Of a stretch of 32,856 nt of DNA, positions 11,202 to 23,142 are shown piece after piece. Position numbers and translations under genes: made by a program. Below the pieces are notes generated by a model. That model saw only the letters and a program-made list of their open reading frames with translations, had not been told where the DNA came from and made no database searches. The stretch's first letter is position 1; each line of letters begins with the position of its first letter. The DNA is from Gloeopeniophorella convolvens (lineage: Eukaryota; Basidiomycota; Agaricomycetes; Russulales). The stretch is taken from NCBI GenBank assembly GCA_022496205.1, contig WTXD01000135.1, positions 1 through 32,856 of the forward strand, in the 5' to 3' direction.

Positions 11202-12130
11202 ATTCCTGATGCGTGCGATGGCAACATCGGCCAAGATTCGTAAGCTCTGGTAACCTTGTGTGCTATTGCTGAATTTTGAATGAAACCCATCAGTGATTGT
11301 CCAGATCAAACCTGCAAGCTCGGGAAAGAGCCCCGCTGTGAAGAGTGCTTTCATAGCTATGGCGATATCTTCCTCTTCGTCATGCTCAAGGATCGTGATT
11401 TCGAGCTATTCAAGCATCAACGAGTTGGCTAATACAACTACTCGTTGGGCTCGTAGAGCCTACCTGATCGATGAAACGTTGCCGGTGCGTCTCATTTGAG
11501 CCAAGTACCCTTCCCCATAAGTCTTTGCTGCCACGTTGGAGCACGTAACGTGCCTGCTGTTCTAACATCACATGTTTGTCTGTGAGCGCTAATATTGCTT
11601 CGTCAAAGCAGCCCTTGGAGTATGCGAGGAGCGCAAGTTCAGGGTCACGGTCTTCGTGGTGCCTGGCAATCACGTAGAGGTTATAGAACTGAAGGTAGTG
11701 TGCTGTCAGCAGTCAATTGTCTTGTCTGATGGCTCGCCGCACCTTCTCTTCCCTCAGGAGATCTTCAGCGCGGCCAGCATGAACCCTGTAGACGTACTCG
11801 GTGAACCGTATATGGTCCTCTATGTCTCGCATGTGCACTTTTCGCCAACTCGCGAGCGTCTCCAGACATCCATTCTCCAACGCCCCGACCAGCTCATCTC
11901 TTGAGAGCTCACCGCCATTCTCTGCTGACTCCTGCATAGGGCCCAAGGCCTCCCTGCCTTCTCTGGCAACTGCAAACCTTCGAGGATTTGTGAGAATACC
12001 TCTTGATCGAAGGAATAGCTTGATCATGTGTCTCACTACATTCAACCCTCCAATATCTATTGAATATGGGACGCACCTTCTTCGCAGCGCTACGCATGCT
12101 ATATGCGCCCGCTTCCTCTGTGTTAGGGAG
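11202..12130 (-). pseudogene. Clathrin heavy-chain-like gene, truncated
   Basis: Minus-strand blocks run about 12130-11714, 11698-11474 and 11410-11202, separated by short introns (the second has donor GTAGGC and acceptor AATAG). The middle block reads FYNLYVIARHHEDRDPELAL, then AYSKG...LEQQARYVL, DLWGRVLG and HRQRFIDQ. It fits the clathrin heavy-chain repeat around the pattern of FLKEN-YD--VVGKYCEKRDP, ARYL, DLW--VL and R--LIDQV. The next block (AMKALFTAGLFPELAGLI) fits VKAFMTADLPNELIELL. The first block (ETLASWRKVHMRDIEDH) fits the stretch upstream less well. Only about 300 residues of a protein normally near 1,700 are present, with no N-terminal propeller and no trimerisation end. It is either a remnant or a short clathrin-repeat protein. 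The exact start is not determined. Confidence 0.55.
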
Positions 12131-13708
12131 GCAATCGTCGACCTGCTGGGCCAATGCGAAATGTGACGTAGTCGGCACGCGTGGGCGATGATCGAGATCT
12201 ACAGATGCCGGTGGTCCAGCGTCGCGTCGTGAACCGGGATGCTCCTTCGACAGCTTTGCTGTTGTTCTTCTGCTTGTCGCTCGGCCGTAGCGCCCTTTGG
12301 CTGGCAACGTCGTCGATGCAGAATGCGCTGTGCTCTCGGCCTGTGCACAACCACGGTAGTGGCCAAGCTTTGTGAGTGCTGAGCACGAACACCTACCAGT
12401 CCTCGGTTTTGCAGCGTACACTGCCGAGGGCGGTCCGGGCGGTCCAGCAAGTAAAAACACACGCAAATAAGGGGTTGTCATTGGCTCAAGCACTGCTCAA
12501 GCGCACGAGCTGTTACACTATCTCCGAAGCATCAGCTTTTCGGAATTTGGCATCAAACCCCAGGCCTCGCACAACGCCTACACTCATGACGGTGTCGTCT
12601 ACTGCAGAGCCTGATCTAGGTAAATCTGTCAAACCAGTTGGAAACGGCTTTCTACAACATATTCTATGTCTATAACTATATCGGGCTGCGTGTCGCCCGC
12701 AGGGTAAAAGAGAACGTCCGCGCAATGCGAAGAGAGCTGAAACAGAGGAACGGCCTCCCTGAGGCTGGGACAATGAAAGTACACCCATGCTTGGAGAGCG
12801 TCGATTGAGGTACGCCACATAGGCTCCGCGTTGCCCGATGGAGGGAGGAACTCGGACGGTTCTGCCGTTCTTACGCGGTGTTGGGCAGTGGTCCAGTCGC
12901 GGTATGTATGGGACTGCAGCGCAGTCATTTTGAGTGAGCTGTGTGCGTCGACCTGTCCCTGACCGTGCACGCGTCGAGGGTCGAATCATTGCGCGTGAAG
13001 TTGAGCCAATGCGGGCGGGATAGGAGCGAAGGCGCCGGGGCTGCGGTGGAAAAGCGTGCTCGCCGTCATGGTGCAGGCTGAAGGACTGCAAAGACATAGT
13101 CAGTCGTCGCGTCATCCCCACACCGTGTGGGCGAGCGCACCTGACGGACAGGGAGGGAGCACGGCAGATGAGTCGACCGGCGAGTGCAGCGGCACTGCAC
13201 GGGGCTACGAGGGCGCCCGCAGCCATGCCACGTCACTGCACCACTGGCGCCAACCTATCACGATACAGACCTGGTCCAGACGACGCATCAAGAGCCCCGA
13301 AAGATGTATCGACATCTGCCAAGTATGTCTGCGACGTGCATGACGGTATGCCGGTTCGAAACTGCGATCAATGGCATGGGGTGGGGGTGTCGGTATTGCG
13401 GCAGCGTGTAATGGCATGCGGCGATTTTTGCTCAGGTTCAAAGAGCCAGGTTCGTGTTGGGAATTTCACGAGGGCGATGCGAGGACAGGCCGCTGCGGTG
13501 TAGCCACCTCCGTCAGGGAGAGAGGGCAGTCCAATATAGCGCCCGATGGCATGCGGGGTTGGGGTGGAGGTGACACTGCTCACACGGTTGCATAGCAGGC
13601 GGGCCGTAGAGTTGAACATTGGGTCGGTATCAGCATGCTCGGCCGAGGAAGCGCAGTCGCGCTCTGACGAACGCAGCGGGGAAGTGGGAGACGCCGACGC
13701 GGCTTGCG
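12131..13708. other. Gene-poor stretch, no confident gene
   Basis: Long overlapping minus frames (12513-13226, 12629-12970) have no recognisable family. One contains a possible exon with MTALQSHTYRDWTTAQH followed by a GTAAGA donor near 12880. The sequence ATGGCATG followed by a G-rich run recurs near 13372, 13411 and 13545. The region lies where the rest of the kexin gene would be expected, but I see no catalytic-serine motif (GGTSAAAP) there. Confidence 0.4.
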
Positions 13709-14522
13709 TGCGGCGACCTCGTCGATGTCCGAGATCAGGCCCGAGAGGATGCGCAGCCTGGCGATATTCGAGTCATATGCGATGCCGGCGCCGCATACGT
13801 TGTTCGTTCTTCGCGGCACCGCTTTGGCCTGCACAGCGCGTGCCGTGGTCGTCGTCGTAGAGCTTGGGCTTGGTCAGGTCTTCGTGGTCGTTGTAGTCAT
13901 GAACATTGAGCCCACCTGCAACTATCCACACACAGGCACACAAACCGCAGTTAGCACACCACCGCACTGAGCAGGACGCAAGCACGCACGAAATTCGCCG
14001 CAAGGTTATCGCTCTCATAATCAAGCCTGTCGTCAACGAGGGCAGACGGCGCCGTGACCCGTGATAGCTATCTCCCACAGCCGGCCGACATTCATCATGT
14101 GCTCGGAGATTTCTTCATTGATAAGATGCCACTGCTCCGGAGGCGTCGAGTGCGCGATGTCGAGGCGGTCGATGACGGCCCGTGCGAGAGGGTGCGCGGG
14201 GCGAACCGGCGGTGGCGCATGCTTCACGCGCTGGCGCAGCTCCCGACGCGCAAGGTGCCGCGCGGCGGGGTGCGCGGCGGCGGTGCAAGGGAGGATGTGA
14301 TTCCGCGGGGCGCGCACGACCCAGGTGGTGGCTAGGGAGCCCGCACGCTCGGTGATGACCACGCCGAGTCGGCCGGCGACGTCTGCAAGGGGCGCACCTG
14401 CGCGCGGGCCGTGCTCGAGGGAGTAGTAGTCATGTGGATCAAATGCAAGCTTTTATGTGTCGGCTGCGACGGGCGACGAGCAACGAGAAGGTGGCGAGGG
14501 TGAGGGAGAGGTGCAGCCGCAT
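13709..14522 (-). pseudogene. Kexin-like subtilase pseudogene, N-terminal half only
   Basis: From ATG 14522 a signal peptide is readable (MRLHLSLTLATFSLLVA). After a frame break comes the inhibitory propeptide (HDYYSLEHGPRAGAPLADV, then GVVITERAGSLATTW). Next are EQWHLINEEISEHMMNVGRL, and after a second break, LVDDRLDYESDNLAANF with the catalytic Asp (kexins have VDDGLDY). An intron with donor GTGCGT at 13989 follows, then DYNDHEDLTKPKL and DDDHGTRCAGQ with the catalytic His. After a third break comes NNVCGAGIAYDSNIARLRIL up to about 13709. The oxyanion Asn, catalytic Ser and P domain are absent. Kexins cleave secreted precursors after dibasic sites in the Golgi. With three breaks and half the protein missing, this copy cannot be active. 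The genome should hold a working copy elsewhere. Confidence 0.85.
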
Positions 14523-14738
14523 GATGGGCTCTGGAGCGGGAATCGACGGCGACGCTTGGCCAGATTATGTAACAATCTCTAGCCATCTCTACAACCTGGT
14601 CATAAATTATAATATAATAGCCCGTAGCCCAATCCTAGAAGTACAGTACATTGAACAAAGATAATCAGAATCAGCCCCGTTGGGCGTTATACTTGCGCGA
14701 ATATATAAAGGGCCGTCTACGTCGGAAGCTGACAGGGC
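14523..14738. other. AT-rich spacer
   Basis: A short AT-rich stretch (AATTATAATATAATAG near 14605) between the kexin remnant and the duplicated segment. No gene seen. Confidence 0.5.
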
Positions 14739-17131
14739 TCAGTCGTCAACGCCAAGAATCATACGCGTTGTCTTGTCAATCGCGCGCGCGCGCAGCTCAG
14801 CCAACACGGCCGGTTGGAAAGACGAACACCCGAAGGTATACCGATGAAAGAACGTCGGAAGACCTGCGGACATCGGGTGATAAGAGGGTGGCATGGATAT
14901 TATACAGTGAGACCTACCATCGGATACGGGTGCCGGCTGCGCTCCCAGTATGGGAAGAAGCGCCGTGATCTCCGAGGATAGGGTATCGAAGAGCGCGCGC
15001 AGTGCGGACAGGCGCTCAGCAGGCCGCGAGAGCCTGCGTACCGTGCCACCCCTTCGTTGGAACTGTGGCGAAGGGGGCTCCGCTGGGGAACTGGGACCAT
15101 GGTGCAGCTGCTGCAGGTGGTCGCAGGCTAACGGTACGTCTCGAGCCTGTATGAGGATAAGGGCCTGCTCTGCCCCAGTACCGCTGGAAGGCGACATACC
15201 TTGCCGAGCATGATGACAAACACGAGTGTGCGCTGGGGTTCGTATCCAGCCCGCAGAAGAGACTCGGCCGCGGTCCTGTAAGTCAGGTCTCATCAATGGC
15301 GCGGTTCAGAGCACAAGTGAGGAAACGCACAGCATCCCAACGCCACTCTCGACGTCGGCGAGAGCCTCTAGAAAATCCGGATGGAACCCACCGCACGCAG
15401 AGCCAAATGTTGAAGGGGATTTGTGGCTCTTCGAAGCGGACTGATCATCCTGTACAAGATCAAATGCTACGCATGTTGATCAGATGCTAGATCATTGTGC
15501 GGGAATGATGCTGCACAGACCGTGGCGGTTCGTGATAAGCACAGGTTTAGAAGCGTGTTCCTTTCCCGGCCAGTGGAAAATGATCGCGGATTCAGCCACT
15601 TCAATCCTATCGAGTGTGTCGTGACTGCAACGGTGACAGCCGAAGATGAGCACCAAAGACCGCAGCGAGGTAGACACACACGCACACAAGGGGAAAGGCG
15701 CTTCCCAGATGCTCCCGCAGCGGAGGGACCAAGCCATGCATGTCGTCACCATCGGTCTCGTATACTTCTCTCCTGTGGACGAATTGAACGACACGGAACC
15801 GAGACGGGGGATGGTAAACGTACGATATGGCCAGCGCCTCATCATGGGCTCCCTGAGTCCACAGCTCATACGCCTCCGTACGGAGAGCAAGAGACACATG
15901 ACTGGCTACCTGCTCGCGGTACTTTGGGACGGGCAATGCGGGCGAGCGGTAGGGAGCGGTCCCCGGGAGCACGCTCGCGACGAACGCGAAACAGCAGAAC
16001 GCGAGTAAGATTAGGAGTATAGGTTTTCCTGCCGGTGGGAGGGGCTGGACATGCTTCTTGGAGTCGGCCTTTTCAGAGTGCTGGGCGTCCAACGACGGCA
16101 TTGCTGCTTCGAGGTCAGGGAGGGCGTAAATGGCGCCCATGGTGTGGTAGGACGCCCCGAGGAGCGGCATGTTTGCCATAGATGGAGGAGGTTGGGGAGG
16201 CGGTCGTGGCACAGGCGGCCAGTGTGAGACGGTGCGTTGGGTAGGTGTTGTGGTACATGTCCTTGGTATAGACAGAGGCGTATATATGTGTGTTTGCACC
16301 GCCGATGCTTGGCTGATGCTGTTCGCAGTGGCTCCAACTTGATGCTTGATGCTTGATGTTCTGATGCCTGAATTCGATGTAGCGATGTCTCCAAGCCGAG
16401 CTGGGCACCCGCCCATACCCGGACATTTCAAACTCCTCCACAACCACCCCGCCCGACGCCATTGCTCTTCGACCCTTTGGCGTGCTTGCCACCAGCGGCC
16501 CAGAAGCACTACTACTTAGTCGAGGAGGCTATACTTCTCGGTCCCATTCAGGATCAGTGTGGGAACAAGCATACGCCGGTAGTCGCACGTCCCTATCTGA
16601 ACTCAGGGGCGAAGTATTCGATGTTTGCTCACCTGTCGGGGTTGAAGCAACGACGGTTGCTACTGTATAATTGTGATATATGACAGAAGAAGCAATTACA
16701 TATGATATTGCATGACTGTTAATACAATGTTGCATGGTGACCACAAAGCTTTAACCCATCCAGGACTGAATAATACGAGCTGCGTGTCCGGAAACAGGGG
16801 TCCGGAAGCTCAAACGGAACTCAGATAGTGTTCGCTGCAATTCGGGCGTGAGCATTCGGCACGCTCAGACATTTGGCGACAAGTATGACTGACCTCGTGA
16901 TGCGGGAGCATTGGCCAGCCGGTCTGCGTTGTCCGCATCTTTAATGTTGCACTGTGTGGGCAGGCCCGGGACGCGGAGGTAGTGAGGACTGCGCGGTGTC
17001 GTGGTCCGCGAACACTGCGACGCAGGCGAACTAGAGCACGAAGTCGAGGTCGGTGATTGCGTATATGGCGACTCGTCGGAAGTAGTGCTGCGGCGCGAGG
17101 GAATGGAGAGTGGGTGGAGATATTGGGTCAT
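14739..17131 (-). pseudogene. Decayed M20 peptidase relative, copy 2
   Basis: Same gene as at 1-2137, complete here. It starts at ATG 17131 with the same Ser/Thr-rich block, which closes at the same TGA (16865). A 300-codon open block follows (16509-15607) with a proline-rich part, the membrane segment GKPILLILLAFCCFAFVASV, and REHLGSAFPLV, which resembles RELHEYLARRFPH of the intact M20 gene. A frame change then leads to ESAIIFHWPGKEHASKPVLI, ending at 15492. Further blocks lie at about 15420-15320 (GGFHPDFLEALADVESGVG), 15275-15205 (RTAAESLLRAGYEPQRTLVF, followed by a GTATGT donor) and on to 14739. The metal ligand motif is lost (TNRHG in place of TGHQD). The layout, an N-terminal anchor then M20 blocks, is that of a vacuolar carboxypeptidase S-like protein. 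Because of frame breaks I call it a pseudogene; it could also be a non-catalytic descendant. Confidence 0.62.
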
Positions 17132-18905
17132 GACGATGTTGCTGCAGACACGGAAGCGCGATAGTCTGATGGTAGAGTGGAAGCGCGATGCGTGTGCAGG
17201 TCAGAAGGTGTGGTGGGCGACGGGATGGCTGCCAGGCCAGTCGCTGCCGTCTGCCTCTTATACTTCGTGAGGCCCCTGGAGTAGTGGCTGCGATGAGCCA
17301 AGGCGGTGCAGCGATCATAGATCCACGGCCCCACTCGCAACCACAAGAGAATCGCTTGGCCACGCCGCGATGAAGGAAAGGGCCGAAAAGGAAGGTGCCG
17401 TCAAAGTGTTACACAGCGTGTCTCTGTGGATGCCCCATCGGTTGACACCAACAAGCGCAGTCGTTGGATAAGTTAGTATGGCCGATGCACGGGAGGCGGT
17501 GCATGGTCACGCTGAGGCATGTTTGACCTCAGGAGCAACCTGACGGCGGGATCAATGTCAGCAGCGTGACACGGTGCGTACCGCATGTCCCGCATCCATA
17601 CATATGCAGTTGTTCGAGAAGGCTTCGACCAGGTTTGGTCTGTAGGTCAAATCGCAGGGCGGTGCTGGCGAAGCGTGGGCCCTTGGGTACCAGAACAGTA
17701 CTAGAACAGGAAGGAATATTAGACTGGCGTTAGCCATGGCACAACTATTGATGTTTCAAAGGCCCCAGGAATTTGTCGATCCATGCTATGGGGGGAATTG
17801 AGGTGGAGGTGCTTTCAGCGGTGATGCCAGAACCTCGCGCTGAAACGATTTTTGGCTGCGCCGATTGTGAATGTCCCGGCCCCGGCAACTGCCGGTAACA
17901 ACACAAGCGGTTCACGGCTGGATTCAAGCGCCGGCCCGGGTCTTGGTCGCGGCGCCGCCTGCCCATGTCGGAGCTGCTGTCGTGTCGTGATCGCTCGCCG
18001 CCACCTTTGGCCCAGACCTCCCTGCAGAGGCTCCTACCGGGCGTGGTCAAGGCCAAGGTAGTTCCCTCATAGCTCAATGCACTGCTTTCACCTACCGGGC
18101 CTTCGAGGCCTCGAAACCTCATGGGCCGTCACCAAAATGCTGGTAATCTCGCGAAAAGGGACCTCCAGTGCCCCCAGCTACAGGAATCCGTATCTGTACC
18201 ATGGCGAAGTGTGGTCCAAAGCGTTTCGTATTGGAGCTTCCGGCATTTATCATTCCTACGTGGCGGCTCGCAACCTTTCGACCTCAACTACGCCCGACTG
18301 TCCCTAATGGTGCCCATAGCTGTGTCTACAGAAACCTGGAGACACATTCACCCTCCTGTGTTGCCTAGGTTCCCTCGTCACTATCTTCGGCGCCCTACTC
18401 CTACTTCCACATATCTTCCCCCAACCAGACCCAGGTCATCACACGGACCGTTGCATCATAGGCGGACCGGACATATGGGGATTCGGGGCAAAGTAAACCC
18501 AATCATTCAGGCGGGGGCGCTGAACTGCGCTGGACAAGACTCGCGATACCAAGCCGTAAAACATGCTGTACGTGTGGATGCCCAAGTATGAGTGCCTTGC
18601 TCCTGACGCTAAACGCCATCTCAACAGTTGCTCGCCCAAACAGCAGGTACTCCGCGCCTCGCTCAATGGGATGCAATGTACCCGCTTGATGACTCCTGCG
18701 TGCGAGTCCGGGATGGCTGTGGCTTCGGCGGCTCGTTCAGCGCTTGCAGCGATGCCGGGCCGCCTAGGTGCGATGCCCTCATGCGCCTTGCGCTGCGCCT
18801 TATAACGATGGGCCGTCCCTAGCCCCCACGACCTCATTCATGTGCAGTATCATCCACCATCCATTCTCGAGCTCGAGCTCTGCCTCCTTCCGGTCGGTTT
18901 TCGAC
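14965..18905. repeat. Segmental duplication, copy 2
   Basis: Second copy of the segment at 1-3745. It carries the same minus-strand decayed M20 relative and the same plus-strand control region. Here the right end runs without a break into a full STAND gene starting at 18840, so this copy keeps the original arrangement on that side. The match may continue left of 14965, but copy 1 is cut off by the window edge there. Confidence 0.92.
17132..18839. other. Non-coding part of duplication copy 2, including STAND control region
   Basis: Counterpart of 2138-3683. A TATA-type site for the minus-strand M20 relative lies near 17262. For the STAND gene on the plus strand, TTATAACG near 18800 lies about 40 bases before the ATG at 18840. 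No open frame is shared with copy 1 in a way that suggests coding. Confidence 0.55.
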
Positions 18906-21900
18906 GCTGCGTTGGCAGAATACGCAAAGAAGACAGGCACGGACCTCGCTTCCTATCCACTCACTGGCCGACTCGGAAGCTGTGATTCCGTCGATGATGT
19001 AATGCTTGTTCTCCAGGAGCAATCAGGGGCGTTGGATAAGCGCAAGGGTGGCCGGGGCGTGCGGTTGATGGAGCGACTGGCGCCGACGATTGGCATCGGA
19101 CTTGAGCTTAGCAAGGTTTTGGGCGACGGCATTGGTTTGGTGAGTCGATTGGTTTCTTCAGGATACCCGTACGGTCCCAGACGATATTTGTAATCAGGCA
19201 TTTCCTCCAGCAACTTTCGTATTCAGCAGTATCGCCATCCTTCTTGCAGTGCGTATTTTCCGCAACTCTGCCCATGACGTCACGTGACGAGCGACGATGG
19301 CAGATTCCAGAGAAAGTCATCAAGAACTACGATGCGCTGGTCGAACTCTTTGATAACGTCGGGAACTTTCTTGGGCGCCTTGGGATATACACAAGGGTCT
19401 CGATTTCAGACGCGCTAACAGGGGTCGTCGTGAAGACGTTGGCGGAAGTGTTGTCAATTCTCGGGCTTGCGAAGAAACAAATTGACGAAGGATTGCTCAG
19501 TGAGTCACAGTGCTTTTCTTCGATGGTGTTTTCATCCAAAATTATCATAGAGAAGTGCGGCAAGATGCTTCTTGGGGGCAGTGGAGATGTTCGTGACGCC
19601 CTACAGAGGCTGGACAGACTCACGAAAGAGGAAGCTCAAATGACGGTGGCACAGATTCTGGACGTGATTCATGGTCTTGTGAATAATATGAAGGTCGTAA
19701 TGGAAGGTGGGCAAATGCTTTCCGCACGTCGACGCCCGACCCTGATTTACAAGGGCCAGATAGGGAGACAAGCGCAGACGCTATCCAGCATGCTCTCCGT
19801 ACGCTATCCAACTGACTGGTACAGACCTGCGCTAAATTCGGGAACTAGGCATCATGCAGCAAACAGCAAGTGATATCAACAAAATGGAACGTCAGTCGTT
19901 CCGGTCCCACCATCACGTATGTCGGCAGCTGAACCTCGCATAGGAGACAGACTGTTGAATGATTGTCATGCCTGGTTGCATTATCCGAGCCCCTCGACAA
20001 ATCACAATATCGCGCGCAAAACTCACCTACCCGGAACTGCCAAGTGGTTCATTCAAGGAGAGGTGTTTGTTGACTGGAAAACGACGGGTTCCCTGTTATG
20101 GCTCTACGGGAAACGTACGCTCTTCTTTGAGTGCTGCCATTTCCTTATGTTGATCATCAAACTCATAGCGGGGTCCGGAAAAAGTATTATCTGGTACGTC
20201 GATTCTTACATGTGAGGTAACCTGACCTGACCTAATGGCCAGTTCCACGGTCATCGAAGATCTCTCGCACTCTTGCGTTCAGTTGGGGCTGGCGTCTATG
20301 GCCTACTTCTATTGCGACTTTCGGGATCCCGCCAAGCAGCATCTCCGCGGCCTACTCTGCTCTCTCTTGATCCAGTTCTGCACTCAATCCGACTCGTACT
20401 ACGACGTCCTCGCTCGTCTCTACTCCAAGTACGCAAATGATCGTCGGGAGCCTAGTGAAGATGATCTTGTCGAGCATCTGAAGGAGATGCTCGAGACCCC
20501 GGACCAAGGCGCAAAGTTCATCGTTTTGGATGCCCTAGACGAGTGTCGCGATTCGGGAATATCATCCCCTCGCGAAGAAGTCCTGGGCTTCTTGAAGGAT
20601 CTTCTCGGCGCAGGCTACTCCAATTTGCGCATATGTGTCACTAGCCGCCCCGAGGAAGATATCTGGAGCGAGCTGGACCCTCTAGTCTCTCACCGCGTAG
20701 CTCTTGATCGGGAGAGTGGCCAGTGGCAGGATGTCGTCGAATACATCAGATGGGCAGTCAACTCGGACAGAAAGATGCGGAAATGGAACGCGGAGGACAA
20801 AGAGTTAGTCGTCAATACGCTGTCAAGAAATGCCAATGGGATGTGAGTCGCGCCGCTGAGATGACGTACAGCCCTCATTGACTTCACCTTAAAGGTTCCG
20901 ATACGTTTTCTGCCAGCTGGACGTGCTACGTGGGTGTCACCCAGCGGACATCCGATCCATCCTTGAGGCGCTCCCCGAAACTTTGGACGAAACGTATCAA
21001 AACACTCTTTCACGGATCGACAAGCAGCAACAGAAATGGGCTCATCGTATTTTTCAATGCTTGATAGTCGCCCAGAGACCGCTTAGTGTCCAAGAGCTCG
21101 CCGAGGTTCTTGCGGTCGACTTCAATCACCAGACCCCAGTGTTGAACGTGAAGCGGCGTTCAGACGACCCAGAACAAGCCATCCTATCTACCTGTCCCGG
21201 GAGTTTCATAACCATCGTCCCCGACGTGGAAGGCACACGGACAGTGCAGTTTGCGCACTTCTCGGTTCAGGAGTTCCTAACTTCAGACCGCCTCTTACAC
21301 GTACAAGATCAAGCGATCTCCCACTACCTTGTTCTCCCAGAGCCCGCGCATACGGTTCTCGCCCAAGTCTGCCTCAGCGTGCTCCTCCAACTCGACGACC
21401 GAGTCGATAAAGACATCCTTGACCGAGACTTCCCTCTGGCACACTACGCCGCATGGAACTGGGTGCAGCACGCACAGTTCATGAATGTTACGCAGCACCT
21501 CAAAGACGCTATGGAGTGTCTGTTCGACGGTGACAAGCCGCATTTTGCAACCTGGATCTGGCTCTACGACGCGGATTTAGGCCGGTGGCACTGCGATGAA
21601 TCGGTACATCCGCTGCGACCCGACCAGACGCCACTATATTACGTTGTGCTATGCGGCCTGGTCGCGCACCTAGTTGGGTCCTACCCGCAAGACCTATATG
21701 CGCGCGGTGGCGCGTACGGCACCGTGCTGCATGCAGCTTCGGCCCTCGAGAATCATGCCATCGTGAAGCTTCTCCTCGACCATGGCGTACCAGTGGACGT
21801 GCGGGACTCTTGGGACACCACAGTGTTACAAGTAGCATCGGCGCAAGGGCAAACTGAGATCGCTCGCCTATTGCTCGCCTACGGTGCAGACGTCAACGCA

Positions 21901-23142
21901 AGCAGCAGTTATTACGGCACGGCGTTAATTTTAGCTGTGGACAACCGTCGTCTCGACGCTGTCTGGTTGCTTCTCGACCACGGCGCTCATGCCAGTACAC
22001 CCGACTCGACGCTCGTCACACCATTGCATGTAGCATCCGCCCACAGACACGTTGAACTCGTGCAAAGGCTTCTGGAGTACGGCGCCGATGTCCATGCGCG
22101 GAGCAAGGACGGCAGGACCCCACTTCACGAGGCTGCAGATGAGAACGCAGTCGAGTTCGTGAGGCGGTTCGTCGGCCCTGAAGCGATCCCAAGAGATCCG
22201 AGATTGGGTATGGAAATCACGCGATTGCTACTCGATTACGGCACGGACGTGGACGCGCAAGACAGGCTCGGCACCACGGCGTTACAGTTTGCCACCGCGA
22301 ACGCAAACCTCGCGCTCATGCAGCTACTCCTCGATCATGGCGCGGATGTCCATAGGCGGGACTCAGATTACAGGACCCCATTGCATACGGCATCAGCGAG
22401 CGAAAATTTCGATGCTACCGACGCGGTCGAACTGCTTCTACGACACGGTGCAGGCATCAATGCGCGGGACGATGCCCACATGACACCGCTACACCTAGCG
22501 TCGAACTTCGGCCACCTCCCGATTGTGGAGCTCCTCCTTGGCCGGGGTGCGAAGGCGGATCTGAGCAGCAATACGGGCGTCACTCCATTGCACCTGGTCT
22601 CGGCACTTGGATACATCCACATCGCAAGTCTGCTCCTCGAATACGGTGCCGACATCCACGCCCAGACCGACCTTTCTGCTACCGCGCTCGATCTGGCGCT
22701 TGAAGGGGAGCACTACGAAAATGCGCTGTTTTTCCTCGACCACGGCGCAGACGTGAATAGGACGGATGCCTGGTCCACTACGGCGTTGCACGTGGCATCG
22801 GCGCGCGGAAACGAGTTGGCTGTGCAGCTGCTCGTCGAACATGGTGCAGATGTCCATGTTCGGAGCGCCTACTACGACACCGCACTGCATGCAGCGGCAG
22901 CCTGCGGTCATCCTGGGATCGCGCAACTCCTCCTTTCCAGCGGAGCAGATGTGAACGCCCAGTACCTCGCGCTGGCCACGCCGCTGCATATGGCATCTGC
23001 TCACGGGCTGGTGGAGGTTGTGCATCTGCTCCTTGATCATGGCGCCGACATGCGCGTACGGTGCAGCGAATATGGGAACCCACTCGATGCGGCCTTGAAT
23101 GGTGGGCACCTCGAAGTTGCCCAGGCCCTCCTTGATCACTGA
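18840..23142 (+). CDS. Goodbye-NACHT-ankyrin STAND (NLR-like) protein, 1277 aa, 10 exons
   Basis: My exons are 18840-19139, 19198-19248, 19304-19499, 19551-19706, 19754-19798, 19849-19890, 19944-20114, 20169-20193, 20243-20842 and 20895-23142. All joins are in phase, with introns of 47-58 bases. Residues about 14-270 form a fungal STAND N-terminal (Goodbye-type) domain, starting SFRSVFDAALAEYAKKTGTD. The linker PSTNHNIARKTH leads to NACHT: Walker A GKPGSGKS (319-326), Walker B FIVLDALDEC (421-430), and sensor-like VTSRPE (461-466). Residues about 780-1277 are ankyrin repeats (about 14, consensus TPLHxASxxGHxxIVxLLLxHGADV). Such proteins are viewed as fungal innate immune or self/non-self sensors: repeats bind a ligand, NACHT oligomerises, the N-terminal domain signals. 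The stop TGA at 23140 replaces the Gly codon of a DHGAD motif, and the frame stays open for 67 more codons. Confidence 0.93.

Noticed and set aside
12513..13226. 237-codon minus-strand ORF
   Set aside because: Arg/Ser/Pro-rich, overlapped by equally long frames, no motif.
19500..19550. 51-base intron of the STAND gene read as coding
   Set aside because: The frame is open through it, but canonical GTGAGT and ATAG signals and the usual domain length favour splicing.
23140..23142. TGA as selenocysteine codon
   Set aside because: It replaces a Gly in an ankyrin repeat, not a redox site. Fungi of this group are not known to use selenocysteine widely, and no hairpin was sought or seen.
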